A stretch of 19,930 nucleotides of DNA from assembly GCA_000482145.1 (NCBI GenBank), contig AUXH01000363.1:1-19930 (forward strand), written 5' to 3'. Under the pieces are notes generated by a model. It ran no database searches. It was not told the DNA's origin and saw only the letters and a list, made by a program, of their open reading frames with translations. Within the stretch, counting starts at the first letter, position 1; the number at the start of each line of letters is the position of its first letter. This DNA comes from Strigomonas culicis (Eukaryota; Euglenozoa; Kinetoplastea; Trypanosomatida; Trypanosomatidae). Positions 18,001 to 19,930 of this stretch are shown here, piece after piece. The translations under genes were made by a program, and so were the position numbers.

Positions 18001-18279
18001 CGCGGCCCGCCGCACGGCCGCGCGCCGCCGCTGGCGGTAGCAGCGGCACCAGCGCGCGCAGAAGAGACCGAGGCGCGTGAGCTCCACCGCGCCCAGCACG
18101 CAGGCCAAGTTCACCACGTAGGTCACGTCCGGCACCGCGGTGAGCGGCGTGTGCTGCGCGAGATAGGTGGCCGGCAGGTACGGCGCCACCTTGTTGTAGA
18201 AGCGCACCGGGGGCGGCTGGAAACTGCCACAGCGGAAGGAACAACCTTCGGCTGCTTTAGGCGGAAGAGGACATGGCAT
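15055..18279 (-). CDS. ABC half-transporter (type IV exporter fold) with canonical ATPase motifs
   Basis: A 1074-residue paralogue of the next gene downstream, starting at ATG 18279. A hydrophobic segment near residues 48-75 is followed by a basic stretch and a soluble module to about 370 that shares REVRxLLLSA, DVxRCED and CIAxWP with the paralogue. The exporter core has the first-loop motif at about 478-520 (HMPYAFFDLHPYDEVEEM), a variable Arg/Gly/Ser-rich insertion near 560-620, and RGLEII...LRPYGADVR at about 627-650. The ATPase domain is complete: Walker A GHSGNGKST (K871), Q-loop Q926, signature LSGGQ (997-1001), Walker B LLMDEP (D1021, E1022), D-loop TGLD and switch histidine H1056 (ATHD). 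It should hydrolyse ATP as a homodimer or with the degenerate partner. Transported substrate and membrane are unknown. It is much longer than typical half-transporters because of the N-terminal module. Confidence 0.9.
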   Translation of the reverse strand: MPCPLPPKAAEGCSFRCGSFQPPPVRFYNKVAPYLPATYLAQHTPLTAVPDVTYVVNLACVLGAVELTRLGLFCARWCRCYRQRRRAAVRRAARAAEASCTAQAAAVARAAAYWGLLEEAVRSGVPLQQPSEAVTVAALAEGRHHHHARRDAASDGDDEESVGHASLFACGGTVLVLPSQTIFATDPPVAAAEGVTACPRADLDHPQPWGTLLALWADTVRYEVNTREVRQLLLSAAATVQCPAAPPPLDIAARRRATREQWALANLALAWYMALVRDVYAAVIMHRDVKRCEDSEEELQAHAHAIYALCIAPWPADPVDRMADVAIDGFAEVPGPRTTCSPAAAWAALTEALAHLQRLRWRLSVRCIRDLLRFMYASSRSKLVSCAVLAVATAMSARVAATGYETRACISRHVSDLFQRPPPGGARGGAVLHAEQLAPLLCLCGFELVRQGLHTVVSQSLQRLILVSASARRDVVKAQVYNALTHMPYAFFDLHPYDEVEEMVYYVNDMEGVDVHVHRHALELITQALALAAALRPMTPSGRFWIAGATAVIYGVRAVGRLGAQRYEQHRQQAERAPSVRSVDGDAAAEGSEADAQSLSASLLRSPGDLQEGENTDSASRNAQDGIMLRGLEIIAALPLLRPYGADVRLMHWWNRHQYGDARRGGADPAAAASPTERAGRQSPQPPRQERLLLRLLRKGPLEESAHLLPAFGRAFLDLTEWVLPVLVSAYGAASLRCGGTFAEATTRIMEGSRCSSSFMETLLDSQRVLDVVLRNAYKANMLERLLDGASWEDGAAGGGEAPAAALRDLCADPAAFTLETIEVADLAFSYPSAPTVPVFRRPWSATLHLRSADHRRGRLVCLTGHSGNGKSTLLLLLLGLYRGYTPRHALTLTFTRDGGREPLRVDARALPSAVLRGALFSYVPQTPSVVAGATVAHNVSLRARVSLEHREVLERIRACLASARCDYVQRMPQGLLTSISHGAGEAWTSAGSTVQLSGGQAQRLMIARALYMGGGVLLMDEPTTGLDPATKKELLDYLRELLRTNMIRSIVCATHDDALMAIADEVVPLEFDK

Positions 18280-18352
18280 AAGGAAAGAAACGAAAGAAAA
18301 AAAATGAGTAACAGTAAAACAAGAAAGGTATGCTACAGTCCGCTTCCGTTCG

Positions 18353-18367
18353 GTTGTTGTTGTTGTT
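18353..18367. repeat. (GTT)5 repeat, AAC repeats in the predicted gene 6 leader
   Basis: Five GTT units on the plus strand, AAC units in the transcript. They lie between the predicted acceptor (18406-18407) and the ATG at 18279, so they would be inside the 5' UTR. Confidence 0.85.
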
Positions 18368-18405
18368 TTGGAAACAGAATCAGTAGAAGAAAATTAATAG
18401 CAACA

Positions 18406-18475
18406 CTTAAGAACGAAGAAGGGGCGATAGGAAGGTGAAGTTAGAGGATGGTAAAAGAAAAAAAATGAGAGATAC
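18406..18475 (-). promoter_or_regulatory. Predicted polypyrimidine tract and trans-splice acceptor for gene 6
   Basis: About 68 nt of pyrimidine-rich coding-strand sequence contain no AG until TTAAG at 18406-18407. The predicted 5' UTR is about 126 nt with no ATG. A second pyrimidine run (18280-18310) abuts the start codon, so the true acceptor needs RNA data. Confidence 0.4.
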
Positions 18476-18742
18476 TTAATTGTTTTTTTTTTTGGTTTGT
18501 TTCGTGTCCGTGTTGACATCAACCCGTATTCCTGTCCTTAGGCCCACTAGTTTTTGGGGTGGTCGTATCCGTTCTAGAATATACACAAGCGCATCGGTTC
18601 CGAGCCCGCGCATCCTCACCTGATCTGAAGCCAGTTGTTGCTGCCTCGCTTCACTTCTTTTAGTAGTTTTTTTTTTCTTAATTCTTTTTGTTCAATGAGG
18701 TGTCTTTCTTTTTCCCCCTCGTGGGTGTTCTTTGATGGCGCG

Positions 18743-19930
18743 TTAGATCATGGCATAATCGTCCTCCTCGAACAGCAGCACCTGATCGTCCTCCCTCTGG
18801 CGCTTGCGGTCCGCGCCGAGCTCCTCGCGGCCGGGCCCGGCCGACTCGCCGCCGGCGTTCACGGCGCCGCCGCGGCCGCGCTCGCGCGTCGGCTCCTCCG
18901 CGAGCTGCATCGTCTCCGGCGCCAGCAGCGTGCCGTCGACGGACGTGATCATGGTGGCGACGTACTTGCCGTGGCGGTCGCGGCCGGCGACGCTGTAGGC
19001 GACCCGCGTGCGCTCGCGCACCTGCTGCCGCGGCGGCGGCACGCTCGCCGTGTCCCACAGCAGCGCGCTGTCGTGGAAGAGCACGTCGAGTGCGTGCGGC
19101 TCGTCGCACAGCAGGTACCCGCGGCCCTCGTCCGGGTTGTACGTGCGCACCGTGCCCGTGTAGCGCGGCAGCAGCGCCGCCGGCGCGGGCGCCTCCTCCC
19201 CCGCGCCCTTCGCGGCGGTGCCCTGCGGGCTCTCCTCCTTACAGCCGACCGCGCGCGGGAAGGCGGGGTGGAACCAGGCCTGCTCCACCGGCAGCGCGTA
19301 GTGGCTCTCCGCGGGGCCCCGCACGTGCTCCGCGCGGAGGAGGCGGCTGTTGCCGCGGCCGACGCGGTTGCGGTGCACCGTGAAGGAAAGCCTGTCCCGC
19401 ACGCTGAGGATCGGCCGGCCGTGCCGCAGCTGCCACGCGAGCAGCTGCGCCGCGCGCGCGTCCACGTGCTGCGCGACGGTGGTCGCGAAGGCCTCCTCCT
19501 CCTCCGTCGGCACCGGCGCGCACAGCTCCACCTCGCGCTGCGCCTCCGCGCGCGACGGCCCGGCGTCGCCGTGGCCGTCATCCTCCGCCTCGGCCTCCGC
19601 CGCGCGGCCGCCCAGCAGCGTCTCCGCCGGCACCGCGCGCGCCGCGCAGTAGCGCCGCAGCACGAGCGCGGTGAAGGCGTAGCCGACGCTGCCGCGCGTG
19701 AAGTACACGTCGGGGCCGCCCATGTCGGGCGAGATGAAGCCGAAGCCCTTGAGGCTCTTGAAGGTCGCGCAGCGGCCGGTGTGCACCGTCGGCTGGCCGG
19801 GCGGCATGCGCGCCATCTGCTCCTCCGCCGTGAGGCTGCGGCGCGCGGCGGCGGCCTGCCACGCGCCGGCGCCGTCGCCGTCCGCGCCGGGCTGGCCGTC
19901 GGCGGCGGGCGCGCGCGCGCCGCCGTCCCG
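18743..19930 (-). CDS. Double cold-shock-domain protein, 5' end outside window
   Basis: The frame ends at TAA 18743 and stays open to the window edge. ATG 19816 would give 357 residues, but the 38 codons upstream are also GC-rich and open, so the true start may lie outside. Counting from that ATG: residues 14-44 form the first half of a cold-shock domain, with RNP1-like KGFGFI and RNP2-like DVYF. Residues 136-168 (LSVRDRLSFTVHRNR and following) look like its second half, so about 90 residues, partly acidic, interrupt it. Residues 219-295 form a second, continuous domain (GTVRTYNPDEGRGYLL, DVLFHDSAL, VAYSV, VATMITSV). The tail has one RGG, a basic KRQRE that could be a nuclear signal, and an acidic end. 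Cold-shock domains bind single-stranded RNA or DNA, so a post-transcriptional RNA-binding role is likely but inferred. It is much larger than, and different from, RBP16-type proteins. Confidence 0.8.
   Translation of the reverse strand, partial: RDGGARAPAADGQPGADGDGAGAWQAAAARRSLTAEEQMARMPPGQPTVHTGRCATFKSLKGFGFISPDMGGPDVYFTRGSVGYAFTALVLRRYCAARAVPAETLLGGRAAEAEAEDDGHGDAGPSRAEAQREVELCAPVPTEEEEAFATTVAQHVDARAAQLLAWQLRHGRPILSVRDRLSFTVHRNRVGRGNSRLLRAEHVRGPAESHYALPVEQAWFHPAFPRAVGCKEESPQGTAAKGAGEEAPAPAALLPRYTGTVRTYNPDEGRGYLLCDEPHALDVLFHDSALLWDTASVPPPRQQVRERTRVAYSVAGRDRHGKYVATMITSVDGTLLAPETMQLAEEPTRERGRGGAVNAGGESAGPGREELGADRKRQREDDQVLLFEEDDYAMI

Larger units (their letters stand above)
18280..18742. other. 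Intergenic spacer between genes 7 and 6
   Basis: A 463-bp spacer with a pyrimidine tract and acceptor for gene 6, a (GTT)5 repeat and a T11 run at 18483-18493. The stretch 18510-18640 is less AT-rich than the rest, but I could not fold it into a tRNA and it has no credible ORF. Confidence 0.75.

Noticed and set aside
15112..18438. 1108-codon open frame on the plus strand opposite the canonical ABC gene
   Set aside because: Same GC-bias artefact. The minus-strand frame contains a full set of ATPase motifs, and the plus-strand product is low-complexity Arg/Ala/Val/Gln.
18510..18640. Possible tRNA or small RNA in the less AT-rich part of the gene 7/gene 6 spacer
   Set aside because: A GGTTCCGAGCC-like stretch recalls a T-arm, but no matching acceptor, D or anticodon arms could be drawn.

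Overview
The window looks like nuclear DNA of a trypanosomatid (kinetoplastid); the genus cannot be told from it. Seven protein genes, all intronless, lie head to tail on the minus strand. Coding DNA is very GC-rich with a strong G/C bias at third codon positions. The spacers are AT-rich, 400-776 bp long, and carry pyrimidine-rich tracts on the coding strand followed by an AG just upstream of each start codon. That is the layout of a polycistronic trypanosomatid gene cluster processed by spliced-leader trans-splicing. There are no bacterial promoters or Shine-Dalgarno sites, no recognisable tRNA or rRNA, no mobile element and no CRISPR array.

In transcription order (from high to low coordinates) the genes are: (7) a protein with two cold-shock-like domains, 5' end outside the window (18743-19930); (6) an ABC half-transporter with fully canonical ATPase motifs (15055-18279); (5) its adjacent paralogue with a degenerate ATPase domain (11106-14654); (4) an unrecognised 507-residue protein (9047-10570); (3) a large F-box-like / leucine-rich-repeat protein (5429-8308); (2) a disordered Pro/Ala/Ser-rich protein with a short coiled coil (3726-4991); (1) a Ctf4/AND-1/Mcl1-type replisome adaptor, 3' end outside the window (1-2949). 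As usual for kinetoplastid clusters, neighbouring genes need not share a pathway. The only obvious functional pairing is genes 5 and 6, a tandem duplication.

The most interesting part is the ABC pair. Both proteins carry an unusual N-terminal module of about 370-460 residues, conserved between them, in front of a type IV exporter core. The downstream copy has lost both the LSGGQ signature and the switch histidine, while the upstream copy keeps every catalytic motif. Other points of note are a Ctf4-like protein identified from its SepB and C-terminal helical regions, a cold-shock domain apparently split by an insertion, and a predicted 5' UTR of only about 10 nt for gene 2. All functional statements come from reading motifs by eye; no database search was possible.
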